Positions 10,926 to 24,240 of a stretch of 64,000 nucleotides of DNA are shown one piece after another. Every line of letters begins with the position of its first letter. Within the stretch, counting starts at the first letter, position 1. A program made the position numbers and the translations under genes. The notes below the pieces were generated by a model that saw nothing but the letters and a program-made list of their open reading frames with translations, ran no database searches and was not told the DNA's origin. This stretch comes from Gnetum montanum (taxonomy: Eukaryota > Streptophyta > Gnetopsida > Gnetales > Gnetaceae): the NCBI GenBank assembly GCA_015680685.1, contig MNCI01005986.1, positions 38,367 through 102,366 on the forward strand, given 5' to 3'.

Positions 10926-11742
10926 GATTTTAGGTGCTTGCTTATCTCTGGCAACACCGAGGCTCAGATATCTTTAAATAGACTCAGTAGTTATAAAACA
11001 TACTAAATGTGAGTATGTGTTTACTGTTGCAAATGTTGAAATGATTGGGTTATGTATGAAACTATAATCAACTATCATAAAAGAGATTCACCTATCTTTG
11101 TAAAACACTATGAGTTGTTGGAGATTCCTCTTTTTTCAATCACTTAGTCTATATGGTCCCTACAATACCTATTTGTAACAAATAAGATTTTACCACACAA
11201 TTTTTTCAATCATCTTCTAATTTCCTCCCAGAGAGAAAGTTCCATAAGAAAACTAGAAATAAAGCAAGATTCAATGAACTTAGAAAGAGAAAAAAAAGAA
11301 ATTAGATTTATGTGATACCTCAACTATTTAAGCAAGATAAATTGTTATGAGTAAACACCTCATAATGAAGCTATTCCTAATTCAATAACTATGAATTGTC
11401 TAAACTTTCTAAGCTCAACAAGAAATCTCATAAAGACAATCTTATTATACTATCAAAAATTGCTACATAAAATTATGAAGTATGAGTCCCTATTTTGGCT
11501 AGTTAATAGTTGTCCAAGATTGCATTCAATTGAGCTTTTAAAATTTGACAATTTCTTGATTGAAATACCAATGTAATAAACATTAAAAATAAAGAAGCTA
11601 TTTCAGTCCTATCAAAGTATTAAATATTTTCCTAGATTCTCTATGCTCAAAATAGGCATTTTCATCAAGACATTACAATTAAATTGTTCTTGAGGCTTTT
11701 AAGCAACATAAGCTCTTCTATGGTAAATGTCCTAATAGTGAG
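10926..11742 (-). repeat. Right arm of inverted repeat: LTR A fragment in reverse
   Basis: Reverse complement of 6,376-7,203. It joins the truncated RT of element A at 10,925 and the protease end of element D at about 11,742. It therefore marks a rearrangement junction, or the remnant of another A-family element inserted in opposite orientation. Confidence 0.8.
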
Positions 11743-12070
11743 ACAACCAATCCATCCCCAAGATGAGATCATATTCTCCTAAACTCATTATGTAAATTCA
11801 CTAAGCTAAAGACATCCTAAATCATCAAAGGTACATATTTATAGAATTGATCCATAATAAGCACACTACCTTCAATAGTATTAATGATAAGCCCTTGAAT
11901 AACAAACTAACTTTCCAAACCTAAAAGTCTAACTATCTATGGATCAACAAAAGAATGATTAGCACTAGAATTAAAAAGAGTCAAAACTAAAAAAAAAAAC
12001 CTAAAATCAAATCTCTAATGTTCATCACTATGTTAGATTGAGCATCAACTAGCTACTTAGTCAAATCATA
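11742..12070 (-). pseudogene. RVP_2-type aspartic protease of element D
   Basis: The minus strand reads LVLTLFNSSANHSFV (family LFDSGASHSFV; the catalytic Asp-Ser-Gly is degraded to Asn-Ser-Ser), then IVRLLGLE and, near the end, SLGEYDLILGMDWLSHY, a hallmark of this protease class. Coding similarity stops right there. Confidence 0.78.
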
Positions 12071-12099
12071 CATACAAGACTGCATCTTAGTACCACTAT

Positions 12100-13177
12100 A
12101 ATTGCTTACTATTCTATTGTCCTACTGAAAATCATCATTTTTCAAATTCTTTAAATAGTTGAAAATCTTTTGACCTAGCTAGTTATAGTTATGGTAGTTA
12201 GTATAATCTCTATGGAAGAGACCAACTTTTCTATAACCATGGCATGTAATGGATCCACAAGTGATCTCATCACATGAAGACTACTGTTGCTACAATTGCC
12301 CATTAGCTCCAAAGCCTCGGGCTTACATGAACCCTACAAAATTTTTGATATAGGTTTGATCCCTCTTTTGAGAATGATCACACCATAGTACCTTTGTTAA
12401 CTAACTACACTTCAAGTCAATCACACAAGCACATGCAACCCCATACATCTAAAGATAAAGGGGAAGAAAGTGATCCATAGTAGACATACGAAGATCATAG
12501 ATGAAATAGTTCACTCTATTCTTTTCATCAAAATATATGTGAGGCACATGTATGCTTAACTCTAAAAACTTGCAATTATATTTGACATAGTCTAGTTCTC
12601 CTAATAGAGATAATAAGATTTATATACTTTAGGCACCATGTACTTCGAAGAAATAAAATGATCATTAAAACCAATTTACCCTCATAAACATCATAGTTCT
12701 TGCATTGATGTGCCTTCTTCTGAATAGCCCACAAAAAACTAGTAGAATCTTTGAGTTTGCTACATGAGAGTGTATCTCATCAACTTAAAGATCTTCATGA
12801 CTTCATCCAACCATTCAATGATAGTAGTAAGGTTCCCCTAGAAGATAGGAAATCCTAGATTATAGACTTGTTTCATAAGTTCATGTTCCATTAATTATCT
12901 ACCATCACCACCACTTCCTAAAGCACCAAGTATTGATGGTATATTCAAGTTCTTTTCTGTATGCTAATGAAGGAACTAGAACAAATAATAATTGATGTCT
13001 AATTAACTAATCTTCTCATTCATGATAGAAGCTAGGAGTAGAAATAATCGTCTCCACTTGAGGATTAGTTATGTGCTCATTTATTCAATTTTTAATGAAA
13101 TTAGATGTTAGAGTTAGGTTACTAGGCCCAACATCTATTCTCCTACCATGGCTACATCCACCTCTAACACTTGTCAT
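12100..13177 (-). pseudogene. gag: gag of element D
   Basis: A start ATG at 13,177-13,175 begins MTSVRGGCSHGRR. Gag similarity includes YVKYNCKFLELS (family pattern V-x-x-Y-x-x-x-F-x-x-L-S). A degenerate zinc knuckle, ITCHGYRKVGLFHRDYTNYH, lies near 12,190-12,250. Many stops interrupt it. Confidence 0.65.
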
Positions 13178-13215
13178 CACTATACACAAGAACATGAAAT
13201 GAAAAAATTATTAAA

Positions 13216-13232
13216 CCTATGTTCTAATACCA
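13216..13232 (-). promoter_or_regulatory. Primer-binding site, initiator-Met tRNA (element D)
   Basis: On the minus strand TGGTATTAGAACATAGG, close to the standard plant site TGGTATCAGAGCC. It sits three bases after the LTR end. Confidence 0.8.
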
Positions 13233-13235
13233 GTT

Positions 13236-16072
13236 TGTAATATCCTTCTTGCTAGCTTTAGGTTAGTGAGCATTACATTAGATATAGAATTGTTATTGAA
13301 CAAATGATCATGGTAAATAATTACTAGAAACATATTCATCTAATGTAGTGGTAATAAGGCAAAACAAAATAGGATAATACCTTGAATGAAAGAGAAGAAA
13401 AGATATTAATAGAAAAAGAATAAATCAAATACTATATGTATTAGCAAATTAAAATCTATAAGTAAACTACAAATAGATAACATAGCATATCAGTCTAAAA
13501 ATAATGCATTGCCATAAATATCCAGTAATATCAAATATGTTCAATAATACATAAAAGTATCATACATGAATAGATAATATACCATAAAAAATAGGCTAGT
13601 ACATGTTCATAAATTATCATAATATGCAAGAGATAAATAGTCTAGTGTTGAAACATAAACATGCATAATATCTCAAAATTTAATAATAGCTAATAAAAGA
13701 TCTCCTTGTTTTGGCTATCCTTGATGACCAAAAAATAAAAAAGGAGATTAGTATAAACTAAGTAAGAAACCTTGGCACTTTCTCTAATTGAATTAAGGGT
13801 AAATCTCATGGTATCTAGAAAAAGACATGCTATCCTACAACACATGTTAGTAAAGCATAAATAATCCAAACATCATAGATCTAAGCATCTAACAAAAGTT
13901 TAATGAAATTGAATTATCCACTCCAACCTATCAGCTTGCAAACAAGAAGGCTAACATGCACTACACTTAGTTTCCAATGTATAAATTATTATCATTAGTA
14001 CTTTCTAAACCAAATGCTAAACTACCAAGTGCATGGATTTATTTATTAACTTAAACCAAATTATTGATTTTAGAGGTGTCATCCAGGACTTACCTATAAT
14101 ATTCTGGAACATCAAACAAAATATCACTGAGTCATAAATCACTCTCTTTGTAGGATGGGCCCTATAGTTAGAACCACACTAATGTATCCTAGTAGGATTT
14201 AAATACTAAATATCTATAAGGAGTCCATTTGCAACTAGTCATATAATAAATGTTTGAGCACCAAATAAGAACAACCAAATTTTAATGATAAAGAAACCCA
14301 CTCAATAGACTAATGAGTCCATCAAGTAAAAGCTACAAAAAAACCAATAATCAATTCCAAGATTAAATCCAACAATCCAACTTGATCTAGACCTACTAAA
14401 AAGTATCAAATGGCATCTCAAGACATTAAAACATGTTAATGTGAGCTCCAATGAAAAGATAGACTTAAAAACATAAAAATCAAATGATCTTGACATTACC
14501 ATGACCGGTGGTAGCTTATCACAACTCATGGTTTACTTAGAAAAGTACTGACAAAAAATTTAGTAAATCTATCTTAACCATGATCTAACCATGAGTCGTG
14601 ATGGTTGATCATGACCAGAAAATGATCCATGATTGACTAAAAACTACTCAAAATAGTTTGAAATCGATCAAATAGCAAGGAAGACTTGCTCATGACTTCA
14701 CCACAACTTGTGGTGGCTAAGCACAACTTAATAATGTCTTATGGGATTTTACGTTTTCTTAGAATAAATATCAAAATTATAAAGGATGATGAAAGAATTA
14801 ATTAAAACCTCTCCATGACTTATTGTGGGAGACCATGACCTAACCACAACTCATGGTAAACTTGTGATTCTAGTGAAAACCCAACATAAAAGGGAAAAAA
14901 TCTAAAATGACTTCTAAAAGAATAGAGATTAATAGAGGACATTAGGAGCTTCATAGAAATGATACAAAAAATAGAACTACACCTTCTAATTAAGAGAGAA
15001 TGCATTAATTAAAATGAATATACAATAAAGGGTCCAAACCCTAGATAAGTAATCAAAAACTCATAAAATGATAGTATCTTGGAATTGAATGAAACAATCA
15101 AGATTTAATTAGATCTAAAACAAGATGAATATAACAATATAGAAATGAGATTTTAATGTATAATACCCAAGCCCAAAATAGTGTTTTGCATTGAATTCTC
15201 TCAAAACCCTAGTTTTCTGAAATCATTGAAAATAATAAAACTATAATAGAATAAAGAAAGATAATAACACATAGAAACTATAAAATTCTAATAATTCGAA
15301 GTAAGATCCATCCACATTATAATTGCATACAAATATAAAGAAAAATTCTAACAAAATCCAACCATCCCAATAATGCATAGAACTTGAGAAGTAATATCAA
15401 CATGGAAAAATTCCCAGATAAATCACCTAGAAAACAACAAGCTTAAATCCATGAAGTGAACACATGATCATAGCCATACACAAACCATGTTCATGCTCTA
15501 ATAAGACCCTACAACACCACCATTCCTTTAATATAATAATGCTTCCACATCCAAGAAAATTGATATCAAAATACCTACAAGAATCAAGTATGGTGTTTTT
15601 AATGAAAAACTACTAAAATTTCAAATGTAGCAACCATAAGCTATTTCTAAAATTATAATTATAATTTGAAAAAAATACTACAATTCCTCTTCAGAACTTA
15701 AGTAGACTTCCCACAAGCCAACAAGTCATGCTAAAAATAATTTAATTAAAAATAACACGTACCATAATTAATTTAATTAATAAAAATATCAAGCTCATAC
15801 AAAATATAGTCATGCCATCATGTCTAACATGTGCACACCATATCCTCCTTGAAAAGCTTATCAAACTCATCCACCTAATTAGTGCATATCAATTAAAAAT
15901 ATACTTAATAATGCAAAAAAAACATACATGAGCATAATAATATAATGTTGAAAATCCAAACTACCTAATAAGCATAATTATAAATCATAGCACAAACATC
16001 CAAAGTATCAAGAAGCACAAAAGTGTAATGTAAAAGTACTAACCAAAGCATCTAAAAATATGAGATGTTACA
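13236..16072 (-). repeat. 5' LTR of element D, 2,837 bp
   Basis: On the minus strand it starts TGTAACATCTCAT at 16,072 and ends GGATATTACA at 13,236, a typical short terminal inversion. Within 14,490-14,880 a motif like CATGAC-n-ACCACAACTCATGG recurs about four times. The partner LTR is not in the window in intact form. Confidence 0.75.
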
Positions 16073-16399
16073 ACTACAAACTCAGGAATTCACACAAGGG
16101 AAAGCAACACCACCTACACCTGAAACAAGGAGATAGATCAAACTTTTTGATGAGTTTGTACATGAAATTAAGATAAGACTATGATGGCTAGTGCTTTGGT
16201 TGAACATAACTTTGGACCTTTACTAGAGTTTACATGATAGGAAGTCTATGAGTAGTTACAATACTCTCTATTGTGGCCTACAATGCTAATGAATGGAGAA
16301 TGATATCTTGGTTACACTTACTAACCTTGGCATAATTAGCAAAAGGACTCTACTATTAAGATAAAGAAAGTCTCAATCTCAATTTTTGTAACAACAACT

Positions 16400-18400
16400 A
16401 CTACTACAATGAGAATTCCCAACATTGGGACTAGAACCATCATGGTCTTCATTTTTTCTAATACAAAAATAAGAAATCTCTATATGGATAGAGGATTTGA
16501 AGATAATAATAATGAATTTGAATTCCTAACATTGGCTGAAAATATATATTTCAAGATAGGAACTTACCATATCTACCCTATAAAGCACTTGAATAGCATA
16601 TCAACTTACATAGCAAGAGAAATTACTATTCTAAGTTGGAAGTATCCAAAAATCATGTCTCATTTTCTTTTCTTGAAGATAGAAAGAAGATTAAAAGAAA
16701 AAAAATCAAGGAAAAACACATTGCCATTTTCCTACCTAATTTGAAAAATCTACAAGCCAAAATTGTTCGTTACATAAATGATACTATTATGAGGGCATAA
16801 AATGCATCTTACATAGATATTATCAAAATTATTTATGCTAGAACAAACTAGATAGAGAATTCAACTAATACAAAAGTAGTATAAACTAGCACATAAGCAA
16901 GAGCCATTACATCAAAACTAGCAAGTACAATTCCTACAATAGAAACTATGAGGATTAGTACTGATGTTCCTACAATAGATCTTAGGCATATAAACTAGCA
17001 AGAAATCATATTCAATAATTCTTAGAAGCTATAAGCTAGAGGGCTATGGATTTTTAATAATTTCTTGGTGTAATGATGGATGAACCAAAAGTCTTATTAA
17101 ATCCCATGATTAGATAATTTTAGTTAATGTCACAAGGGATGACTGAATAGCTTAAATCTCTTAAAATACTATCACATTCCAAGTTACTCTTACATCTCAT
17201 GATGAGACCATAATTCTTATCATTCCCCATGAAGGCTAAGAAGCTACTACAGAAAAAAATACAAAGAATGTTAATGCTACACTAAATGTTCCTATAGCAC
17301 TCATTTCTCATTTTACTAGGATGTCAAATATTCAAACTTCAATCTATGTTAGAGGAGTAGGCAAAGAGACTATGTTAGGAAAGCAACACAAGAATGCTCT
17401 AGAAAAATTGCTGTAGAAGGAGTAAATAATTTAAGATATTTTCAAAATTCTTAAACATTCTCTAATAGTCTAGTCTAGTTTTATCTCAAACAAAGGAAAG
17501 CTAGTACTCATAGAGACTTGACTTCAACATGTAGATTTAGAAGTATAAAAATTTGAAGATGAGATAGCCAACTTCATGCCCAACTTCAAGATCCAATAGG
17601 GTTTGTTGTTCTAGAGATGATTTGTTGCTTCAAACTGATGAAATTAGCCACCTAAGGACCACAAAACATCAACTTAAAATGGATAGGGAGAAAGCCTTAA
17701 GAAATAGGTCTGTAGTAGATGAAAATTTATATTACTTACAAATGATCATCACCATGATAAAAGAATAGAACAAGAGCTTAACAATTAAAATTTGAAGGAT
17801 GACACATGTAGTAAAGAAGAAAGAGCATCTAAAGACTCAATTAAGTTACCTTCATGAGTAATTTCTAAAAGTAGATGTAAATCAAAAATTAGCTAGAGAA
17901 AATAGAAACCTCTCACTAGAAAAAGTGAGAGTATTATTGTAAAGATCTAGAATAGAGATCGAAACTTGGAAAAATGATGCTACTAAGAAGGATATTTTTA
18001 AAAGATATTATAGAGATTAGGTAGGCCTCTAAAGGGAAATCAACAAAAAGGAGATTAGGATAGCTAAGGTCCATATAAATGCTACTTTGAAACAATCTTT
18101 AGATGTTATCTGGAAAAGCATCTTTTACAAAATATCCATAGTACACTAAGCTAACATCAAAGTTAAAGTTTTGTAGCCTGAAGAGATGAAACATTATATG
18201 AAACTAGCTAACTTGAGATAGGAAAATCTAACAATGTTAATAGCTATCCATTTGAGGACTAAAGTGAAGAAACAAGCAACTACAAGATTGGCACTATTTA
18301 AACATGAGAGTAAACTCCACAATGAAACAAAGAAGAAGTTACAAGTAGCGACCATCAAGTTATAAATCGTCAAAACTCATTATACTACGCAATGAGATGT
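16400..18400 (+). pseudogene. Family P coiled-coil ORF, copy 1 (heavily decayed)
   Basis: ENIYFKIGTYHIYPIKHLN and SISTYIAREI at 16,545-16,630 match KIYFKIGTYHLFPTKRLN in copy 2. Near 18,190-18,300 EEMKHYMKLANLR and ENLTMLIAIHLRT match DFIEYMGLANLH and ANLAMLTKD. A long Lys/Glu-rich, coiled-coil-like segment lies between. Stops are numerous. I see no RT, integrase or RNase H. See copy 3 for the domain discussion. Confidence 0.6.
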
Positions 18401-18490
18401 CATAGAAAATCTTGTAAAGAGAATGATAAATTACCATTAGCTTAAGAAGAAAGTATAAGCATTTAATGTTAAATGCAAATTATTTTTTTG

Positions 18491-19846
18491 CCTAGTTCCA
18501 GCAAGAAAATAATATGTTTTCTAATCTACCATATCTATGAAAGATTCTAGCAACAACAAAGTTGGCCAACTTGGCCTAAATCTTTAATGATCCATAGATT
18601 GATCTAAAGAAGTTTCAAGTCATCCTAAATCACTTTTACATGGATGGGAAAGCTCCTAAATCACCACGAGAGAAACCAAGGTAGGAGGTACCACCAACAT
18701 TAGGAACAACATGAAGACCTAATAGTGGAGAATTTTGAAGACCTATAATGTTATCGTATCGTAAGGTATGTAAAAATGCTTTTTCATTTTGTAAAGGCAC
18801 TTGAATAAATGATATAATGCAGCACTCAAGTCAATTAGTTAATTAACCAAATCACTTTTATAATTTTGTAACAAAATCTATTCCAATTTCTTTTAACTTA
18901 AGGATGAATTTTTAGGCATTTGTTGTAGATTAGAAAACATTTGTTTACGATCTAGTTCCTACAAGAAAACAAGATGTTTTCTAATTTCCAATATCTATAG
19001 AACATTCCAGTAAGAAAAAAAAACTTGGCCAATATGGCCTAGACCTTTAATGATCCACAAACTAATTTGAAGAAGTTTTAGGTCATTCTAAATCACTTTC
19101 ACATGGATGGGCAAGCTCCTAAACCACCACAAGAGCCACCAAGGTACAAGGAACCATCACCATCAAAAACCACATGAAGAACTTCTAATGGAGAACTTTG
19201 AAGACCTACAATTTTATCAAATGTTGATATATGTTAAATTTTTTTTTTCATTTGTAAAGGCACTCAAATAAATAATATAATAAAGCACTCAAGCCAGTTA
19301 GTTAGTTAACCAAAGTTACCTTCATAATTTTGGAACAAACTCTATTCCAAATATTTTTAACTCAAAGATGAGTTTTTAGACATTTATGGTATACTAGAAA
19401 ACATTTGTTTACTACTTGGTTCCTACAAGCAAACAAGATGTTTTCTAATCCTTCATATCTATGGGAGATTCTAGTAACAACAAACTTGGCCAACCTAGCC
19501 TTGACCTTTAACAATCCATAAACTAATCTAAATAATTTTTGGGTATTATAAATCACTTTTGCATAAATGGAAAAGCTCTTAAACCACCACAAGGGTTACC
19601 AAGTTAGGAGGAATGACCACCATCAAGAATAACATGAAGACCTACTAGTGGAGAACTTTGAAGACCTACAATTTTTTCAAATCTTGATGTATATCAAAAT
19701 GTTTTTGTATTTTGTAAAGGCACTCAAATAAATGATATCATTTGACATTCAAGTTATTCAATTAGTCAGCCAGAGATAATTTTGTAACAAACTCTATTCA
19801 AATTTTGTTTAACTCGAGGATCATTTTTTAGACATTTGTGGGAGTA
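18491..19846 (+). repeat. Three tandem repeats of about 460 bp before the 3' LTR
   Basis: Units begin near 18,491, 18,951 and 19,417, each with a variant of CTAGTTCCTACAAGAAAACA. All three share TTGGCCAACTTGGCC-like, CATGAAGACCTA-like and TTTGTAAAGGCACTCAAATA blocks. The third unit runs straight into the polypurine tract and LTR start. Copies 2 and 3 of the family do not show this triplication. Confidence 0.88.
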
Positions 19847-20718
19847 TGATAAATAATTTATAACTTGGCTACAACATCATACCTATGATATTTCATCTAT
19901 GATATCATAGCTGAAATATTGTATGTCTTCATATAATTTTATAAATGTAATGTATCCAGGGCTAGTACTATATATAGATAAGATCCAACCACTAAATTAA
20001 ATGTACCTTTTTTATCACACATTATCCAAGACTTGCAATTTTATTTCATCAACTTAGTAATAGTTAGTGAGTGCCCACAGTGTAGTCTAAAATAATTTTA
20101 TCACATATTTATTTGAGTAGAATGTTGCTAGACATATTTTATGAATGGAAATAAAGATTGAGATTATTTTTGATCATTATAGCATTTTTAGTTAGCTTAG
20201 AATTTCGTTTCCTATGTAATTTACATTTCTAATGCAATTTACTTTTCGTTGCACTTAGTATAATGCTTAGATTTCCATCATGATAAAACTTGATGGAATA
20301 AGTACAACTTATTTTGAGCATAACATATAATCATCTAGTAACCTAGTATCAATATTTCCTAGTATTTCCAATAGTGTATTTCTTAGTAATCCTAATGAAA
20401 ATCACCCTAAAGCAAGAGATATTGGAAGATCAAGAACATATGCTTATCATCATTAGGCTAGCTTAGGATATATTTTCATCACTTATTAAATTAGAATACT
20501 TAATTTTTATGTTTTTCTCTAATTTACTTAAAGTCAAACACCACCATACCATGCACGTTACATAAGGTTAAACCATACACATTAATCACAATAACGATCA
20601 ATAATCATATATCAACTATCTAGAATCCCCATTAAGTTGATACATGGATTATGATTAGGTCACTCACAATTCTTATTATTTGTATGATTAGATATAAGGT
20701 CTACTCTACGACTCAATA
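19847..20718 (+). repeat. 3' LTR of family P copy 1
   Basis: Starts TGATAAATAATT after the purine tract GTGGGAGTA. It aligns end to end with 24,241-25,124 and 46,458-47,334. A TATA-like TATATATAG is near 19,970. Confidence 0.72.
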
Positions 20719-22197
20719 ATTATAATACCAATTCCTAAAATTTTTCTCTCTTATTATTATTTTTTTACAACATTCTTTTAAATGTTTTCTTGTTCTTAGT
20801 TAAGTTATTGGATTTTACATTATTTGTATTTCCAATTAAATAAACTTCTGTTTTTCTTTTTTATTCTCTTAATCTCTTGGATAGTAAGTTTCTCTTATAT
20901 CAATTATCATGCCATTCCTAGATATTAAGAAAATGCTAAACATTCATGCATCATGATACTTTGAATCAAATATATAGTTGTGCTTAATACCAAATAACAC
21001 CAAATCAAGAATATGAGAGAGGTTATTTTATTAATAAAAAAAAAGAAAAACTTGATAAATTGGTTTGATGAGTTTCCTTATGGTTATCTTCCATAATTAC
21101 TAGTCCCTTAGAGGTAATTCAACACTCATCACAATTAGGGGAAACTTGGTTGAAGGAGTGACCATTTCTTTCTTATCACACTTCATCTAACTTTCATTTC
21201 TCACCAAAAGTAGCTTCACATATATTAGTATGACCTCTAAGTTACCAACCATAAATACCTTAGGTCAAACCCACAAAGGATTGCATAATGAGTTACATGT
21301 TTTTATAATAGGATGTCCTTACATTAAGAGAAATTTAACTACAATGCTTACATAAGATTTTCTTACAAGATAACATCCAATTCCAAATAAGAATAGTGAC
21401 ATTATAGTCATTGTAATATGAAGGTATTTCCAATAAAAATCTTCAAATAGTGACATTAAAAATAAGAAAAAGAATCCATATAAGATGCATAGTATAGTAG
21501 ATATAAGGAGAAAATATGTTTTGTTGAGTAAATCTCTAGTCAATGAGAGATGCATATTGTTCCACTTTTAATTTTGAAAATATTTTTTACAATCAAATTT
21601 ATAATTTTTTATGGTGCAAAATGTTATTCTATCAACATATGCATGTGACAAAGATACAAAGATAAGATGAACATTGGATATCATTAGGAACAATCAAATG
21701 AATAACTTTAATTAGACAAGGTTTAGAGGCAGCATCAATAGATAAAAAGATTAAGAAAAGTCATCTCTAATGGTTCAATCTTTGTTAAGGAGACTAAAGA
21801 ATGCACTTTGTAAAAGTTCCTTTATTATAAGTTGAGGAAAAAAAAGGTATATCAAAACATACTTGACTTGTAAATATAAATAAAGATATCCAACATTTAG
21901 GCATTAATTTCAAGGTTAAAGGCAAGTCCAAGCATAAAAAATTTTGATGACAACCTAGAACATTAGTACTCTTACTAGAAAGACCTTTGAGATTATTGAT
22001 GCAATAAAAAGATAGAAAATCAATGTTGTCTTCATCCAATAAACTTATGTATTTTCTTACTTTTCATTTCCATATTTTTCTATGCTATTTTTATATTCAA
22101 CTCACAAATGTCTCTTAACATCCACAAAATTTTAAATCTATTCACATAACTATTTTAATAATTCATCATTCATTGTTAATAAGTTTGTTGGAAATAA
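20719..22197. other. AT-rich spacer, nothing recognisable
   Basis: Roughly 1.5 kb of AT-rich sequence with stops in all frames. I recognise no coding region, LTR end or structured repeat. Confidence 0.5.
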
Positions 22198-22693
22198 TAT
22201 TAAAGGTTGGTATATTTATAAGAATTTTAACATTCATATTAAAATTCATCATGAATTATGGTATCATTGTCACTATATGTTGTGGTTTCACCATGATAAT
22301 GTTATGATTATGCACCATGGTAATTATAAAATATTAGTTCAATTAGCTATGAAAAGATATTATTTCACGAAAAGTTGTGATTACTTTGAAAGTCATATAA
22401 AGTGGTAAAAAATTATTCTTTTAGGTAGACTAGAACATATTATTTTACAGTGATAAAATAAAGTATTTGAGAATGTGATATTTCACAATTCCAATTTGTG
22501 AATTAAAAGTTACAATAGATTGAATTAATAAAACTAGTGTATTCACAACCCTTTATACAAGTTTACATGATCCATTTTAGAAGCTTAAACTTATATTATA
22601 TTTTTTCTTAATAAATTTAATTTAATATATGCCCTAAGATATTGATCTATATTTCTTTAGACCTTGTGACTTTTTTATGACCAAATTCTAACA
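22198..22693 (+). repeat. 5' LTR of element F
   Basis: Matches 24,062-24,240 plus 47,335-47,640. Examples are GGTATATTTATA near the start, CACAATTC-n-GAATTAAAAGTTA in the middle and TTAGACCTTGT-n-CCAAATT at the end. It ends CTAACA directly before the primer site. The expected first bases TG read TA here. Confidence 0.78.
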
Positions 22694-22709
22694 TGCTATC
22701 AAAGCATCA
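22694..22709 (+). promoter_or_regulatory. Primer-binding site, Met type (element F)
   Basis: TGCTATCAAAGCATCA resembles the initiator-Met site TGGTATCAGAGCNTCA with two changes and directly follows the LTR. Confidence 0.65.
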
Positions 22710-24061
22710 CAAATCCAACATTTTATATATATGTCTATCATGTTGATTATAATGAATAGTGAAGATGACGTGAAAGTCATGGATGTCTTTAATGCACAAA
22801 AAAACATAAAATAAGCATCAAGGTCCATTGTCATACTTTGCCTACACTAAAGAAACACAATAAGCTTGATTCCTTGCATTGTGTTTGGCATAAGGTAAAC
22901 ATCTAAATCTTTTGAAATATTCATTTGCATCTTTACAACTTTTATTTTGGGGTTTTTCCTAATTTATGCATTTTTTGTACAATTTTTAATAAGACTTAAA
23001 ACTAAACTCATTAATAGTTGTATCTAATTATATTAGATTTTTATTATTTTATAAAACTTATAACTAATTATGTCTTCAAAAATTTAATGGTTGTCATTAT
23101 ATGGCATTATGCCAATTTGGATGACAACTATTTATTAAAATGGAAAAAAACCTTGTGAAGCATGATCCACTATAGTCAAAGAAGAGAGAGTTCGTGGTAG
23201 AAGAAGTGTCATTTTCATGAATAGCATATTGTTTCTTCTCATGTCATCCATGACACCATAACTTCACAAGATGGTTCATCATCTATCATGGTACAAAAGG
23301 AAACTACAAAGAAAACAAAGTCAAATTTAGCTCTTACGATGCACTATGAGAGAGTTACTAATAAATCATAAAGCTTTAACCTACAACCAAATAAGAAATA
23401 CTTTGAATATTTTTCTCTAAAAGGTAATATCCAATTTTACTTTTATGATCTCTTCCTAGCAAATGACCTAGAGAAGAATGATAAGTTCACTGTGGTGTTG
23501 GAAAAGTAAAGGCTTGAACCTTTTATGCAATTTGTAGTGTTTGAAAATAGCACTGGTGGATAATGCAATACATACATACAATAGCAGTTGATTCATTTTT
23601 CAATTTAGAAAGATACAACACTTACATGGTTACAAAAGGTATTTTTACAATTTTGCTTCCAAGTTATGAAGTTTAATTTTACATTTAAAAAGGCTTCATA
23701 CTCCAAAAAAAAAAAACTCTTTGTTGAATGGTTCAACTTGAAGGGTTTGTGAAGAAATTTGCAACATCACTCACATGGAGTGTTTACTTGGGGTCACTAA
23801 GTAGCCATACTCAAATCTTACAAAGATCATCTGTTACAGATGAAACATAGAAATAATGCAATAGTTTATGGATGCTTAATTTTTCATATATGGCACATCT
23901 CAATGCTAAATGTAGAACTCTATAACATGTCAAATTATTCATACTTTTCTAATCCTTAATTCTCCTACAAATATCTATTATCTACATCTATAATCATGAA
24001 TGTATGCTTTAAGAGTAAAGAAATTATAATTTATTTAGGTAATGTTAAACTTAAGTGGTAG

Positions 24062-24240
24062 TGTTAAGGTTTGGTATATTTATAGCAAGCTTAACATTGA
24101 TGATGCATGATGATAATTATAAACAATGATTTCGTTACAGTATTATGATTATGCATGATGATCATTATAAAGAATTAATTAAGTTATTTTTTTAAAAAAG
24201 ACATCTTTCCCGTAAATGTTGTATCTATTTAAATCATAAA
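24062..24240 (+). repeat. 3' LTR of element F, first part (interrupted)
   Basis: Starts TGTTAAGGTTTGG after CTTAAGTGGTAG. It stops at the target duplication ATAAA (24,236-24,240), where family P copy 2 begins. The remainder is at 47,335-47,640. Confidence 0.78.
24236..24240 (+). repeat. Target-site duplication ATAAA, left copy
   Basis: ATAAA immediately before TGATAAAC. The matching copy is at 47,335-47,339, immediately after CTCATCA. Confidence 0.9.

Larger units (their letters stand above)
11742..16072 (-). mobile_element. Element D: Tekay/Del-like Ty3/gypsy element, truncated after protease
   Basis: Minus-strand order: 2.8-kb LTR beginning TGTAACATC and ending GATATTACA, initiator-Met primer site, gag with zinc knuckle, RVP_2-type protease. 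It is cut after the protease. The very long LTR, Met primer site and protease type fit the Tekay/Del chromoviruses, which is inference because RT and integrase are missing. The LTR outer end abuts the interior of family P copy 1 at 16,073. Confidence 0.72.
16073..20718 (+). mobile_element. Family P copy 1: LTR element without pol, 5' end lost
   Basis: Contains a decayed ORF (16,400-18,400), three 460-bp tandem repeats, a polypurine tract and a 3' LTR at 19,847-20,718. The 5' part is missing where element D abuts. ORF segments and LTR match copies 2 and 3. LTR start (GGGAGTA then TGATAAA) and end (ACTCAATA) agree with copy 2. Confidence 0.75.
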
